DNA of 9,711 nucleotides from an uncultured bacterium (GTDB lineage Bacteria > Cyanobacteriota > Vampirovibrionia > Gastranaerophilales > Gastranaerophilaceae): positions 1 to 9,711 of the forward strand of contig CACYCU010000093.1 in NCBI GenBank assembly GCA_902772945.1, given 5' to 3'. Within the stretch, counting starts at the first letter, position 1. Each line of letters begins with the position of its first letter. The position numbers were made by a program, and so were the translations under genes. Shown here piece by piece: positions 1 to 5,880 of this stretch. The notes below the pieces were generated by a model. That model was not told the origin of the DNA. It searched no databases and worked only from the letters and a program-made list of their open reading frames with translations.

Positions 1-351
1 CGAAAAGGGTTTAATAACATAATCATCAGCACCTAATTCCAAACCTGTAATTCTTTCAGATACGTCACCGAGAGCTGTCAAGATAATGATAGGAACATCA
101 GATGTTCTTCTGATCTCTCTTGTAACTCCGTATCCGTCCATCTTTGGCATCATTACGTCCAATACAACTAAATCAGGATTATATTTATTAAATGCATTTA
201 CAGCTTCTTCACCGTCTTGAGCTGTATATACATCATAACCAACCATTTTTAATCTTGTTTCAAGAATCCTTCTTATACTAGCTTCGTCATCAGCAAGTAA
301 TATTCTTTGACGATCTTCGTTCTCAGCTGCCATTTCTGTGTTTTCGGTCAT
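1..351 (-). CDS. rpaB: RpaB-like (Ycf27) OmpR-family response regulator, receiver domain, 3' part outside window
   Basis: Only the first 117 residues are in the window; the gene continues past the left edge, where an OmpR/PhoB-type winged-helix DNA-binding domain is expected. Seen: an N-terminal tail (1-15), then a complete receiver core with acidic pair D21-D22, phospho-acceptor D65 in LDVMMPKMDG, T92 in the LTALGD switch segment, and K114 in the VIKPF motif. The strings DEASIRRILETRL and ITGLELGADDY are, from memory, hallmarks of cyanobacterial and plastid RpaB/Ycf27, a redox- and light-stress regulator paired with Hik33/NblS. Start: ATG at 351 has an AAAGGA Shine-Dalgarno sequence about 7 bases upstream. 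The in-frame ATG at 357 sits directly on that sequence and is unlikely. It lies downstream of kdsB in the same orientation but after a 128-base gap with promoter-like sequence, so it probably has its own promoter. The receiver assignment is near certain; RpaB orthology is likely but the output domain is unseen. Confidence 0.85.
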   Translation of the reverse strand, partial: MTENTEMAAENEDRQRILLADDEASIRRILETRLKMVGYDVYTAQDGEEAVNAFNKYNPDLVVLDVMMPKMDGYGVTREIRRTSDVPIIILTALGDVSERITGLELGADDYVIKPFS

Positions 352-373
352 ACCCATTTCCTTTGCTAAATAA

Positions 374-471
374 TTAATACACTTTACAAATAATATTACA
401 AATTATTTATTTTTATAAATTTTCTTTAATATTTGTACATCTATCTTAATGCATTTAAGAAAATTTTGCAA
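374..471 (-). promoter_or_regulatory. Candidate promoter region of the RpaB-like gene
   Basis: Read on the minus strand there are two weak sigma-70-like possibilities. The distal one is TTGCAA (466-471), a 17-base spacer and TAAGAT (443-448). The proximal one is TTGTAA (396-401), a 16-base spacer and TATTAA (374-379), giving a leader of roughly 15 bases. The proximal -35 falls inside a pair of direct repeats (383-391 and 395-403). The sequence is so AT-rich that chance matches are likely, so this is a position guess only. Confidence 0.3.
383..403. repeat. Tandem direct repeat TTTACAAAT / ATTACAAAT, 12-base period
   Basis: Two nine-base copies at 383-391 and 395-403 differ only in the first base, and their TTACA cores are 12 bases apart. 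They lie 32-52 bases upstream of the RpaB-like start codon. The known RpaB box (HLR1) is a direct repeat of (G/T)TTACA(T/A)(T/A) separated by two bases, a period of 10. This site has matching cores but a period of 12. It could be a divergent autoregulatory site or a chance feature of AT-rich DNA. Confidence 0.35.
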
Positions 472-479
472 GTACTTTT

Positions 480-1211
480 TTATTTGGATTTTAAAATTAT
501 TTGTTTAAATTTTTCTAAATCTTCCGCTGTGTCAATACCAACAGGTACAAAATTAACAATTGACGTTTTTATTTTCATTCCGTTTTGAAGTGCTCTCAAT
601 TGTTCTAAACTTTCGCTCATTTCATATGATGTTTGAGGCAATTCTGTCATCTTTATTAATGCTTCTCTTTTGTAACCGTATATACCCAAATGTCCGTAAA
701 AATCGGATTTACCTTCATTTCGCTCGTATGGAATTTTTGCTCTTGAAAAATACAAGGCATAGCCATTAATATCTCTTATGCACTTTACAAGATTTGGGTT
801 TTCTGCTTCTTTTGGAGAAATCTTTCTTATTAGAGTTGAAATATCAGCAGTTTCATCTTCTTGAACATTTTTAGCTACTTCGTCGATACTTTCTGGTTTT
901 ATTAAAGGTTCATCACCTTGTAGATTAACAATATATTTAATTTCCGGATGCCTCATTACAACTTCTTTTATTCTGTCAGAGCCGCATTTGTGTGCAGTAG
1001 AGGTCATTTCAACATTCCCGCCAAATTTTATTACTGCGTTATATATTCTTTCATCGTCAGTGGCTACAATAATTATATCAGCTGTTTTTGCTAATTGTGC
1101 TTTCTCATAAACCCACTGGATTATCGGTTTGCCGCCAACTTCAATTAAGGGTTTTCCCTCAAGTCTTGAGGAACCGTATCTTGCAGGTATTATTATTGCT
1201 GTTTTATTCAT
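480..1211 (-). CDS. kdsB: 3-deoxy-manno-octulosonate cytidylyltransferase (CMP-KDO synthetase)
   Basis: KdsB transfers CMP from CTP to KDO in the cytoplasm, giving the activated sugar used by KDO transferases to build the lipopolysaccharide inner core. The 243 residues match the family's usual size (about 245-255). Seen: N-terminal nucleotide-binding loop PARYGSSRLEGKPL (9-22), ATDDERI (50-56), the metal/nucleotide motif QGDEP (98-102, D100), YALYFSRAKIP (151-161), the KDO-site segment HLGIYGY (174-180), SLEQLRAL (201-208), and the C-terminal GIDTAEDLEK (225-234) with the second metal-binding Asp, D227. The ATG at 1211 follows the prmA stop by a single base, and its AAAGG ribosome-binding site lies inside the last prmA codons, so it is probably translationally coupled. 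It appears to be the last gene of the accD-accA-prmA-kdsB unit; no clear hairpin terminator follows. Its presence implies a Gram-negative envelope with KDO. Confidence 0.96.
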   Translation of the reverse strand: MNKTAIIIPARYGSSRLEGKPLIEVGGKPIIQWVYEKAQLAKTADIIIVATDDERIYNAVIKFGGNVEMTSTAHKCGSDRIKEVVMRHPEIKYIVNLQGDEPLIKPESIDEVAKNVQEDETADISTLIRKISPKEAENPNLVKCIRDINGYALYFSRAKIPYERNEGKSDFYGHLGIYGYKREALIKMTELPQTSYEMSESLEQLRALQNGMKIKTSIVNFVPVGIDTAEDLEKFKQIILKSK

Positions 1212-1212
1212 T

Positions 1213-2130
1213 TTAATTCGCCTTTCTAACTACAAATGAAGTCCACTGATCCTGATGAATTTCTTCAACAATATCAAGTTTATTGGTATTTATTGCGTCA
1301 ATTACCACTGATTTTTTCTCGTCAAGAATACCTGATAGTGACATTATTGCGTTAGTTTTCATAATATTCCTTAAATCAGGCATAATTTCTGCTAAAATAT
1401 GATGCAAAATGTTTGCGCACACAAAATCAAATTTTTCTGTAATTTTGTCTGCTGTATTTAACTCAAATACACATTCTACAGAATTTTTTTGAGCATTTTC
1501 TACGGCTACATCAATTACTGATTCATCATTATCACATCCGTAAACATAGCTTGCGCCAAATTTCTTCGCGCAAATTGCTAAGATACCTGATCCCATCCCA
1601 ATATCTGCCATTTTTGCGCTTTGTGGCATGTATTTTTCTATTGCTTTTAGGCAAAGTTGAGTTGTTTGATGAGTTCCTGTTCCGAATGCGCATCCGGGTT
1701 CAAGTCTTATAACAACTTCTCCGGATTTTTCTTTGTAATCAATCCAATCCGGAACGATAACGATTTTGTCAGTAACTCTTGTGATGTCCCATTTTTCTTT
1801 CCATTTTTTAGACCAATCTTCATTAGGTTTTTCGGAAAAAACGAATTCCCAACTGCCTAAATCTTCGTCTGAAAAGCCTCTTGATTTTAAGAGTTCCCGC
1901 TGATTTTTTATAATTTTAGCGAAATTAGATTCTGAAACAAGTTCTGGATGGCTGCCGTCTAAAAAAACCTTCAAAGTTCCTTCTGTTGTAGAAATCATTT
2001 CCAAGTCTTTGTATGTTTCTTCTGCAAGAATTACTCCTTCACAAGGAAAATTTTCAAAAAAGAAGTCAGACATCAAATCTTCTATTTCAGGATTGATTTT
2101 TATTTGAAGTTCGTAATAATTATCTTGCAT
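1213..2130 (-). CDS. prmA: Ribosomal protein L11 methyltransferase
   Basis: PrmA uses S-adenosylmethionine to methylate the N-terminal amino group and lysine side chains of ribosomal protein L11. From the ATG at 2130 the product is 305 residues, close to the usual 290-300. Seen: an N-terminal L11-recognition domain (about 1-95), a linker with EDWSKKWKEKW (104-114), the PrmA signature PGCAFGTGTHQTT (145-157), SAM motif I DIGMGSGILAI (176-186), acidic residue D200 at the end of the next strand, and CANIL (238-242) in the catalytic loop. A TTG at 2160 opens the frame ten codons earlier, but it has no ribosome-binding site. The ATG has AAGG eight bases upstream, and MQDNYYELQIKI aligns with the usual family start. 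It lies 63 bases after accA and one base before kdsB. PrmA is non-essential in several bacteria. Confidence 0.95.
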   Translation of the reverse strand: MQDNYYELQIKINPEIEDLMSDFFFENFPCEGVILAEETYKDLEMISTTEGTLKVFLDGSHPELVSESNFAKIIKNQRELLKSRGFSDEDLGSWEFVFSEKPNEDWSKKWKEKWDITRVTDKIVIVPDWIDYKEKSGEVVIRLEPGCAFGTGTHQTTQLCLKAIEKYMPQSAKMADIGMGSGILAICAKKFGASYVYGCDNDESVIDVAVENAQKNSVECVFELNTADKITEKFDFVCANILHHILAEIMPDLRNIMKTNAIMSLSGILDEKKSVVIDAINTNKLDIVEEIHQDQWTSFVVRKAN

Positions 2131-2193
2131 AAATTTTACCTTGTCGGCAAATTCGACCAACTACCGAGCAACCGGAGTACATGTTACGGTCTG
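2131..2193 (-). other. Spacer between accA and prmA
   Basis: This 63-base gap is the longest inside the operon and visibly richer in G and C than other intergenic DNA here. Read on the minus strand it contains short inverted repeats: ACCG/CGGT, and GTCG/CGAC close to the prmA ribosome-binding site. I see no -10 element and no T-run, so it is neither an obvious promoter nor an intrinsic terminator. A role in setting prmA translation is possible but unsupported. Confidence 0.3.
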
Positions 2194-3156
2194 TCATGCC
2201 GGCATTTCCAAAAACATACCCATTTTTCTAAATTTTTCGTATCTAGATGTTTTTAATTCAGTTTTTGACATTTTTGATAATTCATCTAAGCTGTCTAAAA
2301 TAGTTTTTTTCATATTAGCGGAAATTTCTGCATAGTCTTTATGGGCACCGCCTGTAGGTTCTAAAATTTCGCCATCTATTATGTCAAATTTGAGCAAATC
2401 TTTAGCAGTTATCTTAAGCGCTTCTGCAGCTTCTGCTGATTTTGAAGCATCTCTCCATAAAATAGATGCACATCCTTCCGGTGAAATTACTGTATAGTAA
2501 GCATGCTCAAGTAAGAATACTTTATTAGCAACGGCTAAACCTAAAGCGCCTCCGGAACATCCTTCTCCTGTTATTATTGCAATAACCGGAACTTCCAGTT
2601 TTGCCATATCTCTTAAGTTTACAGCAATAGCTCCGCCCTGGTTCGTTTCTTCTGCACTAATGCCAGGATATGCACCCGGTGTGTCTATAAGAGTAACTAT
2701 CGGTAAACCGAATTTATTTGCATGCTTGAACAATCTGAGTGCTTTTCTGTATCCTTGAGGCTGTGGCATTCCAAAGTTGTATTCAAGGTTTTCTTTTGTA
2801 GATTTACCTTTCATTGTACCTATTATCATAATTGGTTTGCCGTCAATTTTTGCAATCCCGCCGATAATTGCCCTGTCGTCCATGCCTTCTCTGTCACCGT
2901 GGAATTCTACAAAATCTTCGCACATGTTGTTTACAAAATCCAAAAAGTTTGGTCTTTCCGGATGTCTTGCTATTTGAAGCTTTTGAGATGGTTTAAGGTT
3001 TGAGTATAATTCTTTTTTATAATCTTGTGCCTGTTGCTCAAAAGTTTCTATTTCTTTATTAAGATCCATACCTGACTCCAAACTGATTTTTTTAAGTTCT
3101 TCGATTTTTTCTTGTATTTCCATTATTGGTTTTTCGAATTCTAATACTGCTACCAT
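2194..3156 (-). CDS. accA: Acetyl-CoA carboxylase carboxyltransferase subunit alpha
   Basis: AccA pairs with AccD to form the carboxyltransferase that moves CO2 from carboxybiotin on AccB to acetyl-CoA, making malonyl-CoA, the committed step of fatty acid synthesis. The 320 residues match the usual size. Seen: a helical N-terminal region (1-60), RHPERPNFLDFV (64-75), the crotonase-fold core with FGMPQPQGYRKALR (128-141), LIDTPGAYPG (156-165), the oxyanion-type loop EGCSGGALGLAVA (198-210), and YTVISPEGCASILWRD (221-236), which is highly conserved in AccA. The ATG at 3156 shares its A with the accD TAA stop (TAATG), and AGAGG six bases upstream lies within accD, so the two subunits are very likely translationally coupled, which would help keep a 1:1 ratio. 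It ends with TGA, read as a normal stop, so there is no sign of UGA recoding. Confidence 0.97.
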   Translation of the reverse strand: MVAVLEFEKPIMEIQEKIEELKKISLESGMDLNKEIETFEQQAQDYKKELYSNLKPSQKLQIARHPERPNFLDFVNNMCEDFVEFHGDREGMDDRAIIGGIAKIDGKPIMIIGTMKGKSTKENLEYNFGMPQPQGYRKALRLFKHANKFGLPIVTLIDTPGAYPGISAEETNQGGAIAVNLRDMAKLEVPVIAIITGEGCSGGALGLAVANKVFLLEHAYYTVISPEGCASILWRDASKSAEAAEALKITAKDLLKFDIIDGEILEPTGGAHKDYAEISANMKKTILDSLDELSKMSKTELKTSRYEKFRKMGMFLEMPA

Positions 3157-4031
3157 TATGCGCCTCTTTTCGTATGCATTTCAAGAATTTTGCCAAGGGT
3201 ATCTCTCAAATCTTTTCTGGCAGAAACAATGTCTACCTGCCCGTATTTCAATAAATACTCTGCGGTTTGAAAGTCTGAAGGCAATTTCTGACGGATTGTC
3301 TGTTCAATAACTCGTCTGCCTGCAAATCCAATTCTTGCGCCTTGTTCTGCAATGATAATATCTCCCAGCATACCAAAGCTTGCTGTTACTCCGCCAAAAG
3401 TCGGCTCTGTTAGAAGGTTAATATATAACAAGCCTTCATCGTCAAGTCTTGAAACAGCGCAAGATGTTTTGGCCATTTGCATTAGACTTAATGCACTTTC
3501 TTGCATTCTGGCTCCGCCTGATGAGGTGATTGCAAGAACAGGAAGTCTTTCTTCTATAGCTTTTTCAATGATTCTTGTAACTTTTTCTCCGACTACGCTG
3601 CCCATAGAACCGCCCATAAAATCAAAATCCATTACTGCCGTTGCGACTTTGTGACCTTCTATAGATGCTATACCTGTTACGACAGCTTCTGTTAAATTCG
3701 TTTTCTTTTGAGCTTTTTCGATTCTGGATTTATAGCTTTCTGTGTCTGTAAATTCCAAAGGGTCAGTAGGCTTGATTTCATTAAACAATTCTTCAAAAGA
3801 GCCTTCGTCAAAAAGCTGGTTTATTCTTTTTCTGACATTTATTCTAAAATGGTAATCGCACAAAGGGCATACCATATCATTTTTTTCTAAATCTTCTTTC
3901 AATAATTGCGCATCGCAGTGTACACACTTGACCCACAAATCAGGGTCCATATCAACTTCTATTTTTCCCTCAAGTTCTCGACGCTGAATTTGAGCTTGTT
4001 TTCGTTTTTCAAACCAATCTTGAACTGTCAT
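3156..4031 (-). CDS. accD: Acetyl-CoA carboxylase carboxyltransferase subunit beta
   Basis: AccD is the zinc-containing partner of AccA in the carboxyltransferase complex. From the ATG at 4031 the product is 291 residues, as expected. Seen: an N-terminal C4 zinc ribbon with C36-x-x-C39 and C55-x-x-C58, then the crotonase-fold catalytic core with MGGSMGSVVGEK (139-150), SGGARMQE (171-178), GGVTASFGMLGD (213-224) and FAGRRVIEQT (236-245). A longer frame starting with TTG at 4046 is possible, but AGGG sits six bases before the ATG at 4031, and the start MTVQDWF resembles cyanobacterial AccD proteins, which begin with an xxxDWF motif. It is the first gene of the unit and lies just behind a near-consensus promoter. 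The accD-accA adjacency is common in Firmicutes. As I recall it, photosynthetic Cyanobacteria keep the two genes apart. Confidence 0.97.
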   Translation of the reverse strand: MTVQDWFEKRKQAQIQRRELEGKIEVDMDPDLWVKCVHCDAQLLKEDLEKNDMVCPLCDYHFRINVRKRINQLFDEGSFEELFNEIKPTDPLEFTDTESYKSRIEKAQKKTNLTEAVVTGIASIEGHKVATAVMDFDFMGGSMGSVVGEKVTRIIEKAIEERLPVLAITSSGGARMQESALSLMQMAKTSCAVSRLDDEGLLYINLLTEPTFGGVTASFGMLGDIIIAEQGARIGFAGRRVIEQTIRQKLPSDFQTAEYLLKYGQVDIVSARKDLRDTLGKILEMHTKRGA

Positions 4032-4063
4032 ATTTATCCCTATCAATCTAATAATACAAAAAC

Positions 4064-4091
4064 ATTATACTCAAAAAATTTTGAATATCAA
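4064..4091 (-). promoter_or_regulatory. Sigma-70-type promoter of the accD-accA-prmA-kdsB operon
   Basis: On the minus strand TTGATA (4086-4091) is followed by a 16-base spacer and a perfect TATAAT (4064-4069). Transcription would start near 4057, leaving a leader of about 26 bases before the accD ATG at 4031 that includes the AGGG ribosome-binding site. This is the best promoter match in the window. The -35 element lies within one arm of an inverted repeat (4084-4091 with 4118-4125). Confidence 0.7.
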
Positions 4092-4125
4092 TTTTTAACC
4101 AAAATAATTAATATTAGTTGATATT
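4084..4125. repeat. Inverted repeat AATATCAA / TTGATATT around the acc promoter -35
   Basis: Eight-base arms at 4084-4091 and 4118-4125 are perfect inverted copies separated by 26 bases. The right arm overlaps the stop codon of the metalloprotease gene and the left arm contains the acc -35 hexamer. It could fold as a weak AT-only hairpin ending the protease transcript, followed on the minus strand by CAAAATTTTTTG, or act as an operator. The AT content makes chance a real possibility. Confidence 0.3.
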
Positions 4126-4897
4126 AATGTTTTTCTCTGAAAAATTTTTTCATATCTTCTGAAATATGTACATTTTGCAATGACATATGATATTTGTGCA
4201 GATTTGCAATAGCTTCTTGTTCTTCAAGAAGATCTCTGCTTTTTATTTTTATGGAAGATTTTACTTTTTCAAATTCGGTAGGTGATTTTTTATCTATAAA
4301 TTTAGCAATAATTTCATCGATATTACTGCCGCCAATTCCGTATTTTGATGCAACTTCAGATGTCGTCGCACCTTGAGGAAGGGTGTAGAGCCAATTTACA
4401 GTTAATTTGTCTCCTTGCGATATGCTGTTTACTCCCTTTTGATGAGGAGTATACATTATATCCGCTGGGTTGTGGCTGTGCCCAAGACCTACAGCATGTC
4501 CGATTTCATGCAATATTGTATGATAAACTTCTCCCTCATCCATATAATCGGCATGGACTATTCCTTCTGTTAAACCTATAGCGACTTCTGCACCGTATAA
4601 TCTGTTGGATGCATCATAATTAAAATAGCAGTGTCCGAGAGCTTTTCTTTCTACTCGTTTCCAGTCAACATTTACATTCGATTCCAAAAGAGTATTAACA
4701 ACTCTGAATGCAATTTTCCCTTTTGTTGCGTTTTGCCATTCGTTTAAAGCTTTTATAACAAGAGCGCGGTATTTCATGTCTTGCCCGCGTTTGGAGTAGA
4801 ACTTCATCGGTGCAATGTAAACATTCAATGGCATAAATGTCCATCTCATTATTTTACCGTTTTTTAAAGATTCAGCAACATAAGTGTACTTTTGCAT
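4124..4897 (-). CDS. Matrixin-type zinc metalloprotease, no signal peptide
   Basis: A predicted peptidase of the metzincin clan (M10-like), 257 residues from the ATG at 4897. Seen: RWTFMPLNVYI (18-28), matching the first strand of matrixins; helix KYRALVIKALNEWQ (42-55); zinc site HEIGHAVGLGH (130-140) with ligands H130, H134 and H140 and catalytic E131; and Met-turn DIMY (146-149, M148). SISQGDKLTVNWLY (158-171) matches the closing helix. An 85-residue, mostly charged helical tail (about 172-257) follows the catalytic domain and I do not recognise it. There is no signal peptide, propeptide or membrane helix. The frame stays open upstream to 5044, but that extension is antisense to ybaB and was rejected. 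No Shine-Dalgarno sequence precedes 4897, while a TATAAT lies about 6 bases upstream, suggesting a leaderless transcript. Substrate unknown. The fold assignment is firm; cellular location is inferred. Confidence 0.85.
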   Translation of the reverse strand: MQKYTYVAESLKNGKIMRWTFMPLNVYIAPMKFYSKRGQDMKYRALVIKALNEWQNATKGKIAFRVVNTLLESNVNVDWKRVERKALGHCYFNYDASNRLYGAEVAIGLTEGIVHADYMDEGEVYHTILHEIGHAVGLGHSHNPADIMYTPHQKGVNSISQGDKLTVNWLYTLPQGATTSEVASKYGIGGSNIDEIIAKFIDKKSPTEFEKVKSSIKIKSRDLLEEQEAIANLHKYHMSLQNVHISEDMKKFFREKH

Positions 4898-4903
4898 GTT
4901 TTT

Positions 4904-4913
4904 ATTATATAAT
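4904..4913. promoter_or_regulatory. Palindromic -10 element shared by the divergent protease and ybaB genes
   Basis: ATTATATAAT is a perfect palindrome that supplies TATAAT in both directions: 4908-4913 for ybaB (plus strand) and 4904-4909 for the protease (minus strand). Upstream hexamers are poor: TGTACT at 4885-4890 for plus (17-base spacer) and TTGGAT at 4928-4933 for minus (18-base spacer). RNA polymerase could not serve both at once, so the genes may be expressed alternately. The minus-strand start would fall at or next to the protease ATG. Confidence 0.5.
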
Positions 4914-4934
4914 ATTATTCGAGAAAAATCCAAT

Positions 4935-4942
4935 AAGGGGAG
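4935..4942 (+). promoter_or_regulatory. Strong ribosome-binding site of ybaB
   Basis: AAGGGGAG ends six bases before the ATG at 4949 and is the strongest Shine-Dalgarno match in the window. It settles the ybaB start. It also argues that the 4898-4948 gap is a regulatory region and not coding DNA for the divergent protease. Confidence 0.8.
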
Positions 4943-4948
4943 AAATTT

Positions 4949-5284
4949 ATGAATATTATGCAAATGATGAAGCAGGCACAAAGCTTGCAGCAAAGACTTA
5001 AAGATACACAAGCTCAACTTGCAAATACTGAAATCACAGGTCAATCTGCAGGCGGTGCTGTTGTTGTTACATGTGACGGTCAGGGTAAGTTTAAATCAAT
5101 AAAACTAAAAGCAGAAGCAATTAATCCTGAAAATCCGTCTTCTGTTGACTCTGATACTGTTGAAATGCTTGAGGATTTGATTTCCACAGCTATTAATGAA
5201 GCGAGCAGCAAAGCTTCTAAAGAAATGGAAGAAAAAATGAAAGCTGTAACAGGTGGTATTAATATTCCCGGATTGAATTTATAA
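4949..5284 (+). CDS. ybaB: YbaB/EbfC-family nucleoid-associated DNA-binding protein
   Basis: A small dimeric protein of 111 residues, the usual size, from a family that binds DNA and is found beside recR in most bacteria. Seen: N-terminal helix MNIMQMMKQAQSLQQRLKDT (1-20), the start of the pincer-like coiled arm; a central beta region with GGAVVVTCDGQGKFKSIKL (35-53); helix VEMLEDLISTAINEASSK (71-88); and a G/P-rich end TGGINIPGLNL (101-111) like the usual TGGlnlPGl tail. The stop TAA shares its last base with the recR ATG (TAATG), so recR is very likely translated by coupling. In many bacteria dnaX precedes this pair; here a divergent metalloprotease takes its place. Its exact role is uncertain even in model species; effects on nucleoid structure and gene expression have been reported. 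Confidence 0.95.
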   Translation: MNIMQMMKQAQSLQQRLKDTQAQLANTEITGQSAGGAVVVTCDGQGKFKSIKLKAEAINPENPSSVDSDTVEMLEDLISTAINEASSKASKEMEEKMKAVTGGINIPGLNL

Positions 5285-5880
5285 TGATATATCCAAAGTC
5301 AATTGCGACATTAATTGAACATTTTCAAAAATTTCCGTCAGTCGGACCTAAATCTGCACAAAGGATGGCATTTTATTTGTTGAGAATGCCGATATCTGAA
5401 GTTGAAAAATTTGCGCAGAGTATGATTGATGCAAAGCAAAACACAAAAACTTGCGAAATTTGTTTCAATTTATCAGCAACGAGTCCATGTGAGATTTGTT
5501 CATCGTCTTCGAGAGACAAATCAACAATTTGTGTTGTCGCAGAAACCAAGGACTTAATTGCAATTGAAAAAACCAATGAATATAAAGGCTTGTATCATGT
5601 TTTGCAAGGCTTGATTTCTCCGATGGATGGAATTGGTGCTGATGATATTAGAATTAAAGAGCTTTTGAACCGTTTGACAGATGACAATGTAAAAGAAGTG
5701 ATTTTGGCACTCAGTCCTTCTGTAGAAGGCGAAGCAACGAGCCTTTATCTCAATAAGTTGATAAAACCTTTTGGTATCAAAATATCAAGGATAGCATTTG
5801 GTCTTCCTGTCGGTGCAGATTTGGAATATGCCGATGAAATAACTATTGCAAAAGCTATTGAAGGTAGAAGGGAAATTTAA
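5284..5880 (+). CDS. recR: Recombination mediator protein RecR
   Basis: RecR works with RecO (and RecF) to load RecA onto gapped, SSB-coated single-stranded DNA during recombinational repair. The 198 residues match the usual length. Seen in order: a helix-hairpin-helix segment with FPSVGPKSAQRMAFYLL (17-33), C4 zinc finger C57-x-x-C60 and C69-x-x-C72, a Toprim domain (about 80-175) with VVAETKDL (84-91), VLQGLISPMDGIG (106-118) and LSPSVEGEATSLYL (143-156), and the closing segment GLPVGADLEYADE (173-185), ending in AIEGRREI. Its ATG overlaps the ybaB stop, so no separate ribosome-binding site is needed. At the 3' end its TAA (5878-5880) overlaps the stop codon of the converging gene (5877-5879), leaving no space for a terminator between them. 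Confidence 0.97.
   Translation: MIYPKSIATLIEHFQKFPSVGPKSAQRMAFYLLRMPISEVEKFAQSMIDAKQNTKTCEICFNLSATSPCEICSSSSRDKSTICVVAETKDLIAIEKTNEYKGLYHVLQGLISPMDGIGADDIRIKELLNRLTDDNVKEVILALSPSVEGEATSLYLNKLIKPFGIKISRIAFGLPVGADLEYADEITIAKAIEGRREI

Noticed and set aside
444..460. TCTTAA-TGCAT-TTAAGA hairpin downstream of kdsB as a terminator
   Set aside because: Short AT-dominated stem and no U-tract directly after it in the minus direction. It also overlaps possible promoter elements of the next gene.
2131..2160. TTG start giving a 315-residue PrmA
   Set aside because: No Shine-Dalgarno before the TTG. The ATG at 2130 has AAGG at proper spacing and fits the family's N-terminus.
2189..2210. TGTCATGCCGGCATT, resembling a dispersed intergenic palindrome
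   Set aside because: It is the reverse strand of the last AccA codons (EMPA then TGA); the GCCGGC palindrome is explained by coding sequence and there is no second arm.
4032..4046. TTG start giving a 296-residue AccD
   Set aside because: The five extra codons contain the AGGG ribosome-binding site used by the ATG at 4031.
4898..5044. 49-codon N-terminal extension of the metalloprotease frame
   Set aside because: It would run antisense through the first third of ybaB, has no ribosome-binding site, and its sequence looks like a reverse-strand shadow. The domain begins naturally after the ATG at 4897.
5373..5576. 67-codon minus-strand frame inside recR, and similar small frames antisense to kdsB, prmA, accA, accD and the 492-residue gene
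   Set aside because: All lie opposite strongly conserved genes, lack convincing ribosome-binding sites and encode no recognisable motif; they are shadow frames.
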